This document shows positions 1 to 9,548 of a stretch of DNA of 61,858 nt, one piece after another (position 1 is the stretch's first letter; every line of letters starts with the position of its first letter). The stretch is taken from assembly GCA_030690945.1 (NCBI GenBank), contig JAUYFM010000059.1, forward strand, positions 1 to 61,858, given 5' to 3'. The notes below the pieces were generated by a model. That model saw only the letters and a list, made by a program, of their open reading frames with translations. It searched no databases and had not been told where the DNA came from. A program made the position numbers and the translations under genes. This DNA comes from Smithellaceae bacterium. Lineage in GTDB: Bacteria; Desulfobacterota; Syntrophia; Syntrophales; Smithellaceae.

Positions 1-36
1 GGCTTCTAAAAGACTTGCGTTAGAAAAGAAAAACAA

Positions 37-960
37 CTAAATAAAACTCCGTTCTGCCGACACTGGGGTGGGGGATTTTGACCCGGCCACGGATGGGGGA
101 TTTTCAAGTGGCCATCCGGGATATGCTTCTGTGACTAATACCGCGATATCACCTTTGCATTTTATTAGATCCTGCTTTAACTTATCTATCCAATCATTGG
201 AATAATTCTTCGTCCTCTTACTTTCATATACAATTGATCCACATTCCTGCTGCATTGAATTTATAACAATTTGAATGGTATCTGCGCCACGAACTCCTTT
301 CGGCACTTCTAGAATTCTATCAAAAAGATAAGTTTTCGATAAAAGTTCCTCTAATGCTAATTCCTGTACCTCACCTTGAAGTTGCATGGATCCTTGTTCT
401 GCTTTTCGTTTCATTTCCTCAGCAAGTTTTTTATTGTCGTCTATTTGCTTAAGAAGTTTAATTTTCTCGAATTCGAATCCTGCTCTTTCCTTCGCACGGG
501 CTTTATCTTCAATCTCTTTTTGCCGCTCAAGAATTTGTTTTTCTACCTGCAGACCAATGTCTTCTTGTTTTTCTCTCAAGTCGTTTTCAAGTCTTAAAAG
601 TGCAACTTCTTTCTCCTTTAGACTTTTATTTTCGGATTTTCGTTTTTCATTCTCTTCTTGAAGTGATTTGATTTTTTCTGCATAAGTTTCAAGCGCTGTC
701 TTTTCAATCTTTTCCTTTTCCTGATCTAATATTTTAGCAAGTTCAGCCTTCAATATTTCGTCTTGTTTATCTTTTTGTTTCTGAAGGTTTTGCTTTTCTT
801 CTTCTAATTTTTTCTTTTCCTGATTGAATACCTCAGATTGTTCCGCAATCTTTTTTTCATACTCACTTTTAAAGTGGGCTTCAAGTTGTCCGGAAATTGC
901 TTTTTCCACATCAAAACTATGTCCACAATTAGGGCATTTAATTTTATTATTCATAATCAT
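37..960 (-). pseudogene. DUF2130 protein, 3' end truncated by an inserted element
   Basis: The ATG is at 960. The N-terminus has a zinc-finger-like CPNCGHSFD motif, followed by about 180 residues of charged coiled coil rich in K, E and Q. The DUF2130 core then begins (LQGEVQELALEELL, VPKGVRGADTIQ, YESKRTKNYSNDW, DIAVLVTEAYP). Family members are usually 400 or more residues and continue with a nuclease-like C-terminal part. Here the similarity ends at VLVTEAYP near position 125, and the last 26 or so residues are translated from the repeats at 54-115. The protein is therefore a C-terminally truncated fusion, probably non-functional. The molecular role of DUF2130 is not established. Confidence 0.7.
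54..115. mobile_element. Probable terminal repeats of an IS21-like insertion sequence (end only)
   Basis: Two direct repeats about 25 bases apart begin at 69 and 94. Each reads TGGGGGATTTT followed, after a short variable stretch, by GGCCA. Spaced tandem repeats of this kind are typical of the ends of IS21-family elements, where the transposase binds. They sit exactly where the reading frame of the adjacent DUF2130 gene stops resembling its family. The element body, and any istA/istB genes, would lie to the left of the window. The family call rests on the repeat pattern alone. Confidence 0.45.
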
Positions 961-1103
961 TCTCCATTAATTACGATACATGTTTTGGTCAAGCATATAA
1001 CAATAATCTGAATTTTACCGCTAGACCAAAAGGTCTTAGTCAATGTGCAAAACAGCAAAAACAGCAATAGTTAATCCTGAGCCAGCAACTTGAATATTCA
1101 GTT

Positions 1104-1592
1104 CTATACTTTATAATCGCGTATCCAGTCCTTGAAGATTTTTTCGAACTTAATCATTCTGTAGACTAGGTCATCTTGTATTTCATCCCACTTATCTTTA
1201 TCACCTATACCTCCTTTATCAGAGTAAGATAAAATCAAACGGCTATTGATCGGATCTTTTTCTACCGGTTTCCATACGATTTTTAGCTCTGGATATTTTT
1301 TGTTAATGTCCGAACTCACAGAAAGTAGTTCCTGATATATTTTTTCTGTTTCCTCGACGCGGCCTCTAATATTGATAGTGCATTGCACCCATGTTTTATC
1401 AGCAGTACCAACATAGCCAAGACTAACACCTGATTTACCTATCCCTGTATGGATTCCATTCCGCTTTGCTACAACTGAAATATTTTTAAATAGGTTCGTT
1501 TTTTCATCAGATTTATCTAAAAGAGAATCCCAAAACTTGAATCTTTCTTTAGTAACTGAATTCCCGCATTTTCTCATGATCTTATCCTCCAT
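1104..1592 (-). CDS. DUF4268 domain protein
   Basis: This protein of 162 residues or slightly fewer has the DUF4268 pattern: an aromatic start (RFKFWDSLLDK), TNLFKNIS, a GKSGVSLGYV strand, a charged middle, RLILSYSDKGGIGDKDKWDEIQ and a final helix. DUF4268 often forms the C-terminal part of nuclease-like or restriction-associated proteins, and here it stands alone. The start may be the first M at 1592 or the second M (MRKCG) four codons later. Its AT-rich composition matches the surrounding accessory segment. No enzymatic motif is visible. Confidence 0.6.
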   Translation of the reverse strand: MEDKIMRKCGNSVTKERFKFWDSLLDKSDEKTNLFKNISVVAKRNGIHTGIGKSGVSLGYVGTADKTWVQCTINIRGRVEETEKIYQELLSVSSDINKKYPELKIVWKPVEKDPINSRLILSYSDKGGIGDKDKWDEIQDDLVYRMIKFEKIFKDWIRDYKV

Positions 1593-1663
1593 TCAGTAAA
1601 ATTCGTTGCAGTAATATGCTGTTGTTAATGATAACACTTCTCATGAAAAATTAAACATCATGC

Positions 1664-1855
1664 TTATGTATGTACTAGGTCATTAAACCAGTGGAGCTCC
1701 TCTGTTTTATAGTCAAACGTGATGATCTCTCCATTTTTTACGTGTTCAAGAACTCTCTCCCAAACTAACTTGTGGCCTATACTTTTCACACTATCTTGTT
1801 CAAGAAACTTTAATACATCCTCTTCACTTAATATTTTTGTGGTTTCTGTAATCAT
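1664..1855 (-). CDS. Small hypothetical acidic protein
   Basis: This is a 63-residue reading frame. The ATG at 1855 is chosen because an AAGGAGGTG ribosome-binding site lies just upstream; a GTG four codons earlier overlaps that site and is unlikely to be used. The sequence (MITETTKILSEEDVLKFLEQ...) is helical and carries no recognised domain. The strong ribosome-binding site is the main evidence that it is translated. It lies in the AT-rich accessory stretch between two other minus-strand genes. Confidence 0.5.
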   Translation of the reverse strand: MITETTKILSEEDVLKFLEQDSVKSIGHKLVWERVLEHVKNGEIITFDYKTEELHWFNDLVHT

Positions 1856-2023
1856 ATTCAAATACACCTCCTTTCATGTGATTTTGGTTGCAGTATACAA
1901 GGGGATAAAAACAAATGAAAGAAGAGAGATAAGCATCGACAGTGGCTCTCAGTGATGCTTTACGATTGTTTGTTTATTACCCCGTGATAAATAAGGAAAG
2001 GGGCTTTATTCATCCGGTTATTG

Positions 2024-2896
2024 CTACAGACCGGGTGGTATTTCCGGGAAAAATCCTGATTCGACATTGCTAATGATCTTCTTTGCTTTCCGTAGATCGC
2101 TGCGGAACACTCTCTGGACATCGACATCATTACACCTTTTATAAGGGTCAATCTCTGCAATAATCTGTTTTATACTTAATCCCATTTGTTTCCGATCATA
2201 TATTCCCAGGTATCGCTTAAGTTCATCAAAGCGGACACGACTGACAGGCATATAAAATCTCCTAAAATAGAAATTTGACGAGATGAACTTATCATCCTTT
2301 TTCCACTTTGCTCGAACGTCTGCTATTTTTTTGGAAATATCATCCATTGTAATTTTTCCAACCATGGGTATTGCAATGAAGAGATAATTATTTTCTTCTT
2401 CAGTCAGGATTTTGATTATTTCTTTTGGTTCTGGATTTTTTCCTCTCTCTTTTTTGATTAGTTCGCATTCTTCCAAAAAATAAGGAAACTTTTTGTGGGC
2501 ATTCAGGTCATTCAAGACAATCATTGGGACGGAGAAGTTTATCTTTTCTTGCTCTTTCCACCAATCATCGAATGAACCAACATATATATCCCCAAATGAC
2601 AACCAGTTGCGCTCCATATCTTTCACTATCACGGCTGCAATAATACCTCGTTCCTCCATAGGAAGTCCTGACTCGAAAAGTTGCCTTATGAATTTATTTT
2701 CCTTACGCGATTCTTTCGATAATATATGTCGCATATTTTTTATCAGATATTCTTTGCCCTTCTTTTTGCGCACATCACATATGACTTTTCTTACAGAATC
2801 GCAGTAAACTTTATATTTATCACTTCTCTCTAAATAGTCCCACCAAAGTCGATAGACTTCTTTCTCAGAGATCTTTCTTTCATCTATTTTCATCAT
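2024..2896 (-). CDS. Hypothetical protein, 290 residues
   Basis: No family is recognised. The start at 2896 is preferred to the ATG at 2908 because GGAG lies six bases before it and the earlier ATG overlaps that site. The protein is charged and rich in W, Y and K. Its C-terminal third (YLGIYDRKQMGLSIKQIIAEI, then RVFRSDLRKAKKIISNVESG) reads like a helix-turn-helix followed by the arginine/lysine-rich tail seen in some mobile-element proteins. No catalytic motif was identified. The start overlaps the end of the frame at 2880-3134, suggesting former translational coupling. Confidence 0.6.
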   Translation of the reverse strand: MMKIDERKISEKEVYRLWWDYLERSDKYKVYCDSVRKVICDVRKKKGKEYLIKNMRHILSKESRKENKFIRQLFESGLPMEERGIIAAVIVKDMERNWLSFGDIYVGSFDDWWKEQEKINFSVPMIVLNDLNAHKKFPYFLEECELIKKERGKNPEPKEIIKILTEEENNYLFIAIPMVGKITMDDISKKIADVRAKWKKDDKFISSNFYFRRFYMPVSRVRFDELKRYLGIYDRKQMGLSIKQIIAEIDPYKRCNDVDVQRVFRSDLRKAKKIISNVESGFFPEIPPGL

Positions 2897-3290
2897 GATT
2901 GTCTCCATTATCGAGCTTCTTCAGAATAGGATCATCAGCCAAAAAAACATTCGTGGTTTCAGTCTCGTCATCAAAAACAAGAATTGCCGATTTGTCTTTC
3001 AGTTTGGATTTTACCTGTTTGATATTTGTTTTCCAGGAAGCCTCAACAGCGCCATAATCAGTTCCATTTCTGGAAATGAATTCTTCGATGACTCCCTCAT
3101 CGCCCACGCCCACCAATTCATCATCCAGCAACACCCAAAGAAGTGCATAAGTCCGCTAGTAATAGTGGGCTTATTCTTGTCATTCGTCCAAAGATATGCC
3201 CTGATGAAAGCGTCATAATGCACCTTATGTCCTGTCCAGTCTTTGGAGAGCGGTGTAGTCGTCTTGCGTATATTCTGATTACTAAATGAT
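2880..3290 (-). pseudogene. Frameshifted remnant of an unknown gene
   Basis: Two minus-strand frames look coding in succession. Upstream (about 3290-3160) reads ...LSKDWTGHKVHYDAFIRAYL and WTNDKNKPTIT. Downstream (3150-2880), one base out of phase, reads RTYALLWVLLDDELVGVGDEG and ends NGDNHDENR. The downstream frame has only a GTG with no ribosome-binding site, and a TAG lies just upstream of it. A single missing base near 3150 would join the two. The 5' end is lost against the neighbouring HD-GYP gene, so this is probably a decaying fragment. No function is recognised. Confidence 0.35.
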
Positions 3291-5181
3291 TTTATAACCC
3301 TTCTCCTTGAAAATGCGCAGGCAGGCATTCACTGCATCCGTATCATAGAGAAGACCCTTGTTCCTGGTAATCTCTTCCAAAGCTGCATCAAGCCCCAAAG
3401 AAGGCCGATATGGACGGTGTGTCGCCATGGCTTCCACCACATCGGCTACCGACAGAATCCGGGACTCCACGAGAATGTTGTCTCCGGTCAAACCATTGGG
3501 ATACCCGGACCCGTTCATCCGTTCATGATGCTCAAGGACCATCCGCGCAACAGGCCAGGGAAATTCAATGTCCTTCAGAATATCATACCCGGATTGAACA
3601 TGAGTTTTAATCAGGCTGAACTCCAGGTCTGTCAATCTCTTTGGCGTGCTGAGGATCTCAGAAGGAACGGAAACTTTTCCAATGTCATGGATAATGCCGG
3701 CCATACGGAGACCTTCTATCCGCTCACCGGAGAGTCCCATCTCTCTGGCGATGGTACGAGCAAGATCGGCCACACGGTTTTGATGGCCTGCTGTATAGGG
3801 GTCTCTCGTTTCAACCAACGAGGCGATGGCCCGAACAGTTCCTCCAAGGGCCTTTCTCAGGCGATCAACACTCTCTTTTCGGTCCGTGATGTCTTCAATA
3901 ATCCCATCAACATATAGGAGTTGCCTGTTCTCATCAAGAACCACCTGCATGGTCCGATATACCCAGACCTTGCTTCCATCCTTCCTGTACCACTGAAGTT
4001 CATCGTTCTTTGCGAAGCCCTGCCGTTCTATAAACTCTATGACGTTTCTGCGTTCTTCAGGATGGACATAGATTTGATGGGCGATATCGGTAATGCCTTC
4101 TATCAGTTCCTCTGGGGAATCGTATCCCAGTATTCGTGCCATGGCCTGATTGACCATGATGAATCTCCCTTCAGGCGTTGCTCGGTAAATCCCCTCCTGA
4201 GCATTCTCAAAAACGGTCCGGTAGTTTTTTTCAGCCTGTCGAAGCTGTTCCTCCGTCCGTTTACGCTCCGTAATATCCCGGGTAAACCCCCGAAATCCGA
4301 TCGGCTTGCCTTTGGCATCTTTGATAAGAGATGCTGAAGCTTCGTTAAAACCTTTTGTCCCGTTCTTTCTGATAATTTCGGCCTCTAGTGACTTGATGGG
4401 TTCACCAGTTTTGTAGAGCCTTTTGAATATTTGATTTGTTTTTTGAGCGTTTTTCTCATCTTGATACTGCCGGTTATTCATTCCAATGCATTCCTCTCTG
4501 GAATATCCGATAATATTGCTCTCCGCATCATTAAACGAAGGTATAATTACCGGCAAGGTCAACCTCAAAATATCCGTCCACCATTTGCTCAATGATTGAA
4601 CGGTACTTTTCCTCGCTTTCCTTGAGGGAATTTTCGACCTGTTTACGATCGGTGATGATAAGCTCAATCCCATCCCAGCAGATGGAACCATCTTCCATTA
4701 ATATGGGTGTTGATGACAGGGAAGACCACCTTATTCCTCCTGAGGGGTCTTTCACCCGTACTTCCACGTTGAAAGTTGATAAGGTTTTGAATGCTTCATT
4801 TTCAGCTTTCTTGAATAAGGCAACATCGTCTTTATGGACTCTGCCGTATATTCGAGTAGCATCAGCCATGGCTTCTTCAGGTGATATGCCGTGCAATTGT
4901 TTTACTGAATCGCTAACATAGGTGAATTTTCTTGTGCCGTCGGCCTTAACAATGACCTGATAAATCATTCCGTCAGGAAGGTTATTGCTAATAGACTTAA
5001 TGCGGAATTCGTTCGCCCGCAACTCTTCATCCAATATCCGCAACTTCTGATTGTCCGCCTCCAGATCCAACATTTTCTTTTCAAGTTTATTAAACAGCGC
5101 TTCATTGTACTGCCTGAAGAATTCCATTTCTTCACCCAGAGGTTTAGTTGCCGCTTGTTTTACCTTAATGTGTGCTGCCAT
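3282..5181 (-). pseudogene. PAS-PAS-PAS-HD-GYP regulator split by a one-base frameshift
   Basis: Reading starts at ATG 5181 (AGAGGAA ribosome-binding site). The first 216 codons give a short coiled coil, one complete PAS/PAC domain (about residues 60-180) and the beginning of a second, stopping at LAGNYTFV. The continuation (NDAESNIIGYSREECIG...) is in the next frame. Removing one T from the TTT run at 4533-4535 restores a continuous product: two PAS domains, then a C-terminal HD-GYP domain with HDIGKVSVP and HHERMNGSGYPNGL. HD-GYP domains hydrolyse cyclic-di-GMP using a metal centre, and all the expected metal-binding residues are kept. The break is either a recent mutation or a sequencing error in a homopolymer. 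If intact, it would be a cytosolic sensor. Confidence 0.85.
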
Positions 5182-5616
5182 CGTCTGTTCCTCTCTGTTT
5201 TACGAGTCAATCGTCCTGCGACGCTCACGTTCACGGGCCAGAAGTTCCTCATCTTTGCTTTATGGATCGCATACACATATCAGGTATGCTTGGTTTCAAC
5301 CATTATGGATTGTAATGTCGCATAGTTCCTAAAATCCGTCAATCATTGAGTACCGGTCGTTATCCGCGCATAGAGAACATTTGACATTTGACATTTTATA
5401 CTTTTCACAATATACAACGACATCGTTTTTTAAGAACAAAAAAGTCCAAAGCGGAAGATGAAAAAGAGCAAGGCTTGATATTTATGGGTATACGCAAAAT
5501 CAAACCATAAAGACGAATCAGGACTAAAATCACCGCCCCCCACAGAAAAATAATGGAGAGAACAAAAAACAGACTTCCTTAAGGAAACTTCAAGATAGAA
5601 AAGGAGAACACAAAAG
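5182..5616 (+). other. 435-base intergenic region with promoter and long leader
   Basis: This divergent region separates the PAS/HD-GYP gene (minus) from the lsrF operon (plus). It contains the near-consensus promoter at 5388-5416 and about 200 bases of A-rich leader. The leader includes the short palindrome TTCCTTAAGGAA near 5575 and an AAGGAG site before the lsrF ATG. No RNA gene or convincing riboswitch fold was seen. Confidence 0.6.
5388..5416 (+). promoter_or_regulatory. Strong sigma-70 type promoter for the lsrF operon
   Basis: TTGACA at 5388-5393 and TATACA at 5411-5416 are separated by exactly 17 bases, close to the housekeeping consensus. A second TTGACA lies just upstream at 5381-5386, as part of a TTTGACA tandem. 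The promoter points to lsrF, leaving an untranslated leader of roughly 190 bases. Confidence 0.65.
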
Positions 5617-6495
5617 ATGCCGGATGCGGATGGAATCAAGGAAGCAAAGGTGTTTCATTGCGATATGCCTCAGCAGACACAAGGTTTTTTTCTCAAAGGT
5701 TCAAATTCTCTGGATTGGGGAATGAAAAACAGACTGGCGCGGATATTTAATCCCGCCTCCGGCCGAACGGTTATGCTGGCCATCGATCACGGTTATTTCC
5801 AGGGACCCACTACCGGTCTGGAACGAGTCGATATCAACATCCTTCCTCTAGTACCTTACGCGGACACCCTTATGGTGACCCGGGGGATTCTCCGTAGCGT
5901 TATACCGCCTTCCACTTCTCAATCCATTGTGCTTCGGGTTTCCGGGGGTGCCAGCATTCTCAAAGAGTTGTCCAATGAAGATATTGCTGTTGATATCGAA
6001 GAATCTATCCGTTTAAATGTCTGTGCCATGGCTGTTCAGGTCTTTATCGGCGGCGAATATGAAAGGCAGTCGATCATCAACATGACCAGGATGGTTGATA
6101 TCGGCAATCGTTACGGCATTCCTACCCTTGCTGTGACAGCGGTAGGCAAGGATATGGCCCGGGACGCGAAATATTTCCGGCTGGCTTGCAGGATATGCGC
6201 TGAACTTGGCGCCCACTATATCAAAACTTACTATATAGATGAAGATTTTGAGACCGTCACGGCATCCTGCCCTGTGCCGGTCGTGATGGCCGGCGGCAAG
6301 AAAATACCGGAACTTGACGCCCTGACCATGGCCTATAATGCGGTTCAGAAGGGCGCCGCCGGTGTTGATATGGGGCGTAACATTTTCCAGTCCGAGGCGC
6401 CGATTGCCATGATTCAGGCGGTACGGGCCGTCGTCCATGACAACGAGACTCCGGCAAAAGCTTTTGATCTTTATAACACCTTGAAGAATAAATGA
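5617..6495 (+). CDS. lsrF: LsrF-type thiolase/aldolase
   Basis: This 292-residue protein follows E. coli LsrF closely along its whole length: [66 protein letters not shown]. LsrF is a class I aldolase-fold enzyme that transfers the acetyl group of phosphorylated autoinducer-2 breakdown product (3-hydroxy-5-phosphonooxypentane-2,4-dione) to CoA. The lysine in IKTYY is residue 203, where I recall the E. coli catalytic lysine. The ATG follows an AAGGAG site. The stop overlaps the next start (ATGA), so the two genes are translationally coupled. No lsrK, lsrG, lsrR or Lsr transporter gene is nearby, so the substrate here may differ from autoinducer-2. Confidence 0.85.
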   Translation: MPDADGIKEAKVFHCDMPQQTQGFFLKGSNSLDWGMKNRLARIFNPASGRTVMLAIDHGYFQGPTTGLERVDINILPLVPYADTLMVTRGILRSVIPPSTSQSIVLRVSGGASILKELSNEDIAVDIEESIRLNVCAMAVQVFIGGEYERQSIINMTRMVDIGNRYGIPTLAVTAVGKDMARDAKYFRLACRICAELGAHYIKTYYIDEDFETVTASCPVPVVMAGGKKIPELDALTMAYNAVQKGAAGVDMGRNIFQSEAPIAMIQAVRAVVHDNETPAKAFDLYNTLKNK

Positions 6496-7520
6496 AAGTT
6501 GCCTACTGGTATAATAACAAAGATATCCGGATTGAAGAGATACCGACTCCGATACCCGGCCCCAAAGAGATGCTGGTCAAGGTTATTTCCTGCGGCATCT
6601 GCGGCAGCGATATCGTCGAATGGTACCGGCTCCCGAGAGCGCCGCTGGTCCAGGGTCATGAAATAGGCGCGCAGGTTGTTACGGTCGGCGATTCCGTAAA
6701 GAAATATCACCCTGGCGACCGGGTCTTTATCGCTCCTAAAGTACCTTGCGGAAAATGTTTTTATTGTGAAAACGGACACTACCCCCAATGCACAGAGGTT
6801 AAGGAACGGCTTCCCGGTGGTTTTGCCGAACACATTCTGGTTCCGGAGATTCTTGTAGAGCGCGGAACATATCTACTGCCTGAAAATATTACCTATGATC
6901 AAAGCACCTTCATTGAACCTCTGGCCTGCGTCGTCAGGGCACAGCGGCAGGCCTGTGTAAAAAAGGGGCAATCTGTAATGGTCATCGGGTGTGGAATGGC
7001 CGGACTGCTCCACATAAAGCTGGCGAAGGCAAAAGGATGTAAAGTCATAGCCGCCGACATTAACAAAATGAAATTGGAATTTGCCGCACATATGAAGGCC
7101 GACATCATCATCAACGCGGCAGATAATGTTTCAGAGCGGTTGATTGTGGAAAATGGTAAAAAGGCTGACATCGTATTTTTATGCGCCTCCGCCGATTCAG
7201 CAGTAGAGCAGGCATGGAGATGTGTGGATAAGGGGGGCGTGATTGTCCTGTTTGCCGTTCCCGGACCAGACAAGAAGGTTGTCGTTCCCATTAATGATTT
7301 CTGGATGAAGGAAATTACCATCATCACGTCTTATTATTGCGGGCCTACCGATATCAGCGAAGCGATAAAACTGATTGAATCGGACAAGATCGTAGTGGAT
7401 GATCTGATCACGCATCGGCTTGCCTTAACTGATATTATTAAAGGTTTTCAGTTGGTATCCGATGGCCGGGAATCGATCAAGGTAATCATTAAACCCAATG
7501 AGTACAAAGAGAAACCGTAA
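6492..7520 (+). CDS. Zinc-dependent medium-chain alcohol/polyol dehydrogenase
   Basis: This 342-residue member of the medium-chain dehydrogenase family most resembles the sorbitol/threonine dehydrogenase branch. The catalytic zinc ligands are visible (CGICGSD, GHE), as is the structural zinc lobe ([15 protein letters not shown]). A Rossmann NAD(P)-binding domain follows ([18 protein letters not shown], with acidic AADIN after the second strand, suggesting NAD preference). The ATG overlaps the lsrF stop by four bases. The pair probably oxidises or reduces a sugar-like alcohol whose phosphorylated form is cleaved by the LsrF-like enzyme; that link is inferred from the operon alone. Confidence 0.85.
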   Translation: MKVAYWYNNKDIRIEEIPTPIPGPKEMLVKVISCGICGSDIVEWYRLPRAPLVQGHEIGAQVVTVGDSVKKYHPGDRVFIAPKVPCGKCFYCENGHYPQCTEVKERLPGGFAEHILVPEILVERGTYLLPENITYDQSTFIEPLACVVRAQRQACVKKGQSVMVIGCGMAGLLHIKLAKAKGCKVIAADINKMKLEFAAHMKADIIINAADNVSERLIVENGKKADIVFLCASADSAVEQAWRCVDKGGVIVLFAVPGPDKKVVVPINDFWMKEITIITSYYCGPTDISEAIKLIESDKIVVDDLITHRLALTDIIKGFQLVSDGRESIKVIIKPNEYKEKP

Positions 7521-7636
7521 AATGAACAAAGCACTGACACAATCATAGGCCATCAACAACTAACATAATAATTCTTGATTTCTTGTTAAGCCTGGTATAG
7601 AAGGCACCATCACAATTTTTATGGACTCCCCTTGCT

Positions 7637-7664
7637 CCTGAACTTATTCAGGGGCTTTAGAGCC
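7637..7664 (+). promoter_or_regulatory. Possible leader hairpins before rpsF
   Basis: CCTGAA (7637-7642), a CTTA loop and TTCAGG (7647-7652) form a perfect six-pair stem. GGCT/AGCC (7653-7664) can form a second small hairpin ending just before the AAGGAGG site. Operons starting with rpsF often carry a leader bound by the S6:S18 complex. This one lacks an obvious match to that motif, so the role is uncertain. Confidence 0.3.
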
Positions 7665-7678
7665 AAAAGGAGGAAATT

Positions 7679-8149
7679 TTGAAAAGATACGAAGTTATCA
7701 CTATTGTCAAAACGGATTTGACGGAAGAAGAGATCACTGCAATTATTGATCGGTCTTCCAACATCATCACCGACCGTAAAGGGGTCGTCGCCAAAGCTGA
7801 AAAATGGGGCAAACGGCGCCTGGCCTACGAAATCAACAAACAAAAAGACGGATTTTATTTTTTCATCGACTACGCCGGTGACGGTTCCATCGTGGCCGAA
7901 ATGGAAAGAAGTTTTAAAATTGACGACCGGATTTTAAAATTTATGACCATAGCTAAAGAAGGCGCTGTCACCCGTGAGGGTATGGATGCAGAAGTTGCCG
8001 TAGTGGAAGTGAAGCGCACATCGATACGCATAGAAACCGATCATTCGGCAGCAAATAGAGACGAAAAGCCGGCAGGCGAGGCAAAACCCAACAGGCCGAC
8101 GCTCATAAAAGCAATCACTCGAGAAGAAAATACTACGAAAGGAGAATAA
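7679..8149 (+). CDS. rpsF: Small ribosomal subunit protein bS6
   Basis: The product is 156 residues. The start is TTG at 7679, seven bases after a strong AAGGAGG; no ATG alternative fits. The S6 fold is clear ([50 protein letters not shown]). S6 pairs with S18 on the platform of the 30S subunit. A C-terminal tail of about 50 residues beyond the core is variable between species. It is first in a five-gene operon with rpsR, a DUF2232 gene, rplI and dnaB, the order typical of Deltaproteobacteria. Confidence 0.97.
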   Translation: MKRYEVITIVKTDLTEEEITAIIDRSSNIITDRKGVVAKAEKWGKRRLAYEINKQKDGFYFFIDYAGDGSIVAEMERSFKIDDRILKFMTIAKEGAVTREGMDAEVAVVEVKRTSIRIETDHSAANRDEKPAGEAKPNRPTLIKAITREENTTKGE

Positions 8150-8151
8150 CC

Positions 8152-8421
8152 ATGGCTATATCCAACGGCGAAAGACCATCACGTCCGCCCCAGAAGAAAT
8201 TTTTCCACAGAAAGAAATTCTGTCGCTTCTGCACGGACTCCAATGTTAAACTTGATTATAAAAACCCGGTCATTCTCAATAATTTTGTCACGGAGCGCGG
8301 TAAAATTATGCCCAGAAGAATCACGGGAAATTGCGCCGGTCATCAAAGAGAACTGACTGTCGCAATCAAGCGCGCACGCACCATCGCCATCATGCCTTTT
8401 GTTACCGCGGAAGGCAGGTAA
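8152..8421 (+). CDS. rpsR: Small ribosomal subunit protein bS18
   Basis: The product is 89 residues. The ATG lies two bases after the rpsF stop, with GGAG upstream. The S18 signature is present ([40 protein letters not shown]). It retains cysteines (FCRFC and GNCAGH) able to bind zinc, the so-called C-plus form. S18 binds S6 and the central domain of 16S rRNA. Adjacent rpsF and rpsR allow matched synthesis of the pair. Confidence 0.97.
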   Translation: MAISNGERPSRPPQKKFFHRKKFCRFCTDSNVKLDYKNPVILNNFVTERGKIMPRRITGNCAGHQRELTVAIKRARTIAIMPFVTAEGR

Positions 8422-8434
8422 ACCAGTTTTCACA

Positions 8435-8479
8435 AACGCCGGCCGGTTTTATTCCGACAAATGGAAGCCGGCAGGCGTT
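8435..8479 (+). other. GC-rich hairpin between rpsR and the DUF2232 gene
   Basis: AACGCC and GGC at 8435-8443 pair with GCC and GGCGTT at 8467-8479. No U-run follows, so it is unlikely to be a full terminator. It may stabilise the rpsF-rpsR message or be a REP-like element. Confidence 0.35.
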
Positions 8480-8547
8480 GATTATATCCACAGGTAATTA
8501 CTGATTTTTTGGATAACATTACCTAGCTTCAGCACAGGTTATTATTC

Positions 8548-9510
8548 TTGGCAAAATTGAATTTATTATCTCCTCATAGCCCGTTTCTCCGGCTGTTGTT
8601 GATCATCGCATTTTTTTTAGCAGCCTCTCTGATACCTTTCATCGGCCTGTTGTTTCTCATAACCCTGCCGCTGGCTTTGTTTGTCCTGTGCCTTCTTAAC
8701 GATCAGATGAAAGTATTGGTCGCTTTTCTTATTATACTTTGCGCCATGGTGATACTCCTATCATTCATGCATACGGTTCTGCCGGTATTTGCCCTGGCGA
8801 CGACGGGGCTGGCTGGTATTTTGATGGCCCAGACAGCCCGGAAAAATTATTCAATTGAAATCGTTCTACTCCTTCCCGCTTTCGTTATCCTGGGCGCAAT
8901 TGTTTTTTATTTTGTTTACGGCGGCATGCAGCTCTCCATGAGCCCCTGGCAGTTACTCGAAAAGCATATTACGGAAGCCGTTGAATCAAATATACAGCTC
9001 TATAGCCGGTTGCCTTTAAATCCCGAAGAAATCAACGCCATTAAAAACAGCAAGCCAACGGTCATCCAATTTTTTACAAAAATATCCCCTGCCCTTTGCA
9101 TCATCTCGATATTATTCATGATCTGGATTAATGCTCTGATGGGAAATAAACTACTGCACAAACGCGGCGTTGTCCTGCCCAAACTTTCGGCATTGTCCGA
9201 ATGGCGTGCGCCCAATTGGCTTGTCTGGATTTTTATTGCCGGCGGCGGATTGAGCTTTCTTTCGCAAACACATATCAGTTTTTTGGGCATCAACATATTC
9301 CTGGTTGCGTCTTTCGTTTATCTTCTGCAAGGTCTTGCTATTGTTAGCTTCTTTTTTCAGAGCAAAGACATCTCGATTTTTTTCCGCTGTCTTTTTTATT
9401 TTTTAATTGCGATTCAGCAAATTGTTATGATAGCAATAGCAGCGGTTGGATTCTTCGACATTTGGATTGACTTTCGCAAATATTTCCGTAAAGACCAGGC
9501 AACTAATTAA
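8548..9510 (+). CDS. DUF2232 (YybS-like) multi-pass membrane protein
   Basis: This 320-residue, very hydrophobic protein has about eight predicted membrane segments. The first are at roughly residues 15-45 (LLLIIAFFLAASLIPFIGLL) and 50-70, with a soluble stretch near 120-165. The family is placed by its position between rpsR and rplI, where DUF2232/YybS-like proteins are characteristic in Deltaproteobacteria, and by the overall membrane pattern. The start is TTG at 8548 with no strong ribosome-binding site. The molecular role is unknown. Confidence 0.7.
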   Translation: MAKLNLLSPHSPFLRLLLIIAFFLAASLIPFIGLLFLITLPLALFVLCLLNDQMKVLVAFLIILCAMVILLSFMHTVLPVFALATTGLAGILMAQTARKNYSIEIVLLLPAFVILGAIVFYFVYGGMQLSMSPWQLLEKHITEAVESNIQLYSRLPLNPEEINAIKNSKPTVIQFFTKISPALCIISILFMIWINALMGNKLLHKRGVVLPKLSALSEWRAPNWLVWIFIAGGGLSFLSQTHISFLGINIFLVASFVYLLQGLAIVSFFFQSKDISIFFRCLFYFLIAIQQIVMIAIAAVGFFDIWIDFRKYFRKDQATN

Positions 9511-9548
9511 TTTACTAAACATCATTCAATGCTAACAGGGGGTTTTCT

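Noticed and set aside
2895-3218. A 107-codon plus-strand frame in the accessory region.
   Set aside because: It opposes the remnant at 2880-3290, which has the more protein-like composition and coupling to the next gene.
5417-5616. Possible riboswitch in the long lsrF leader.
   Set aside because: The leader is A-rich with only one short palindrome; no conserved aptamer-like core could be traced.
7521-7678. A tRNA or small RNA gene in the rpsF leader.
   Set aside because: No T-loop or cloverleaf elements; only two short hairpins are present.
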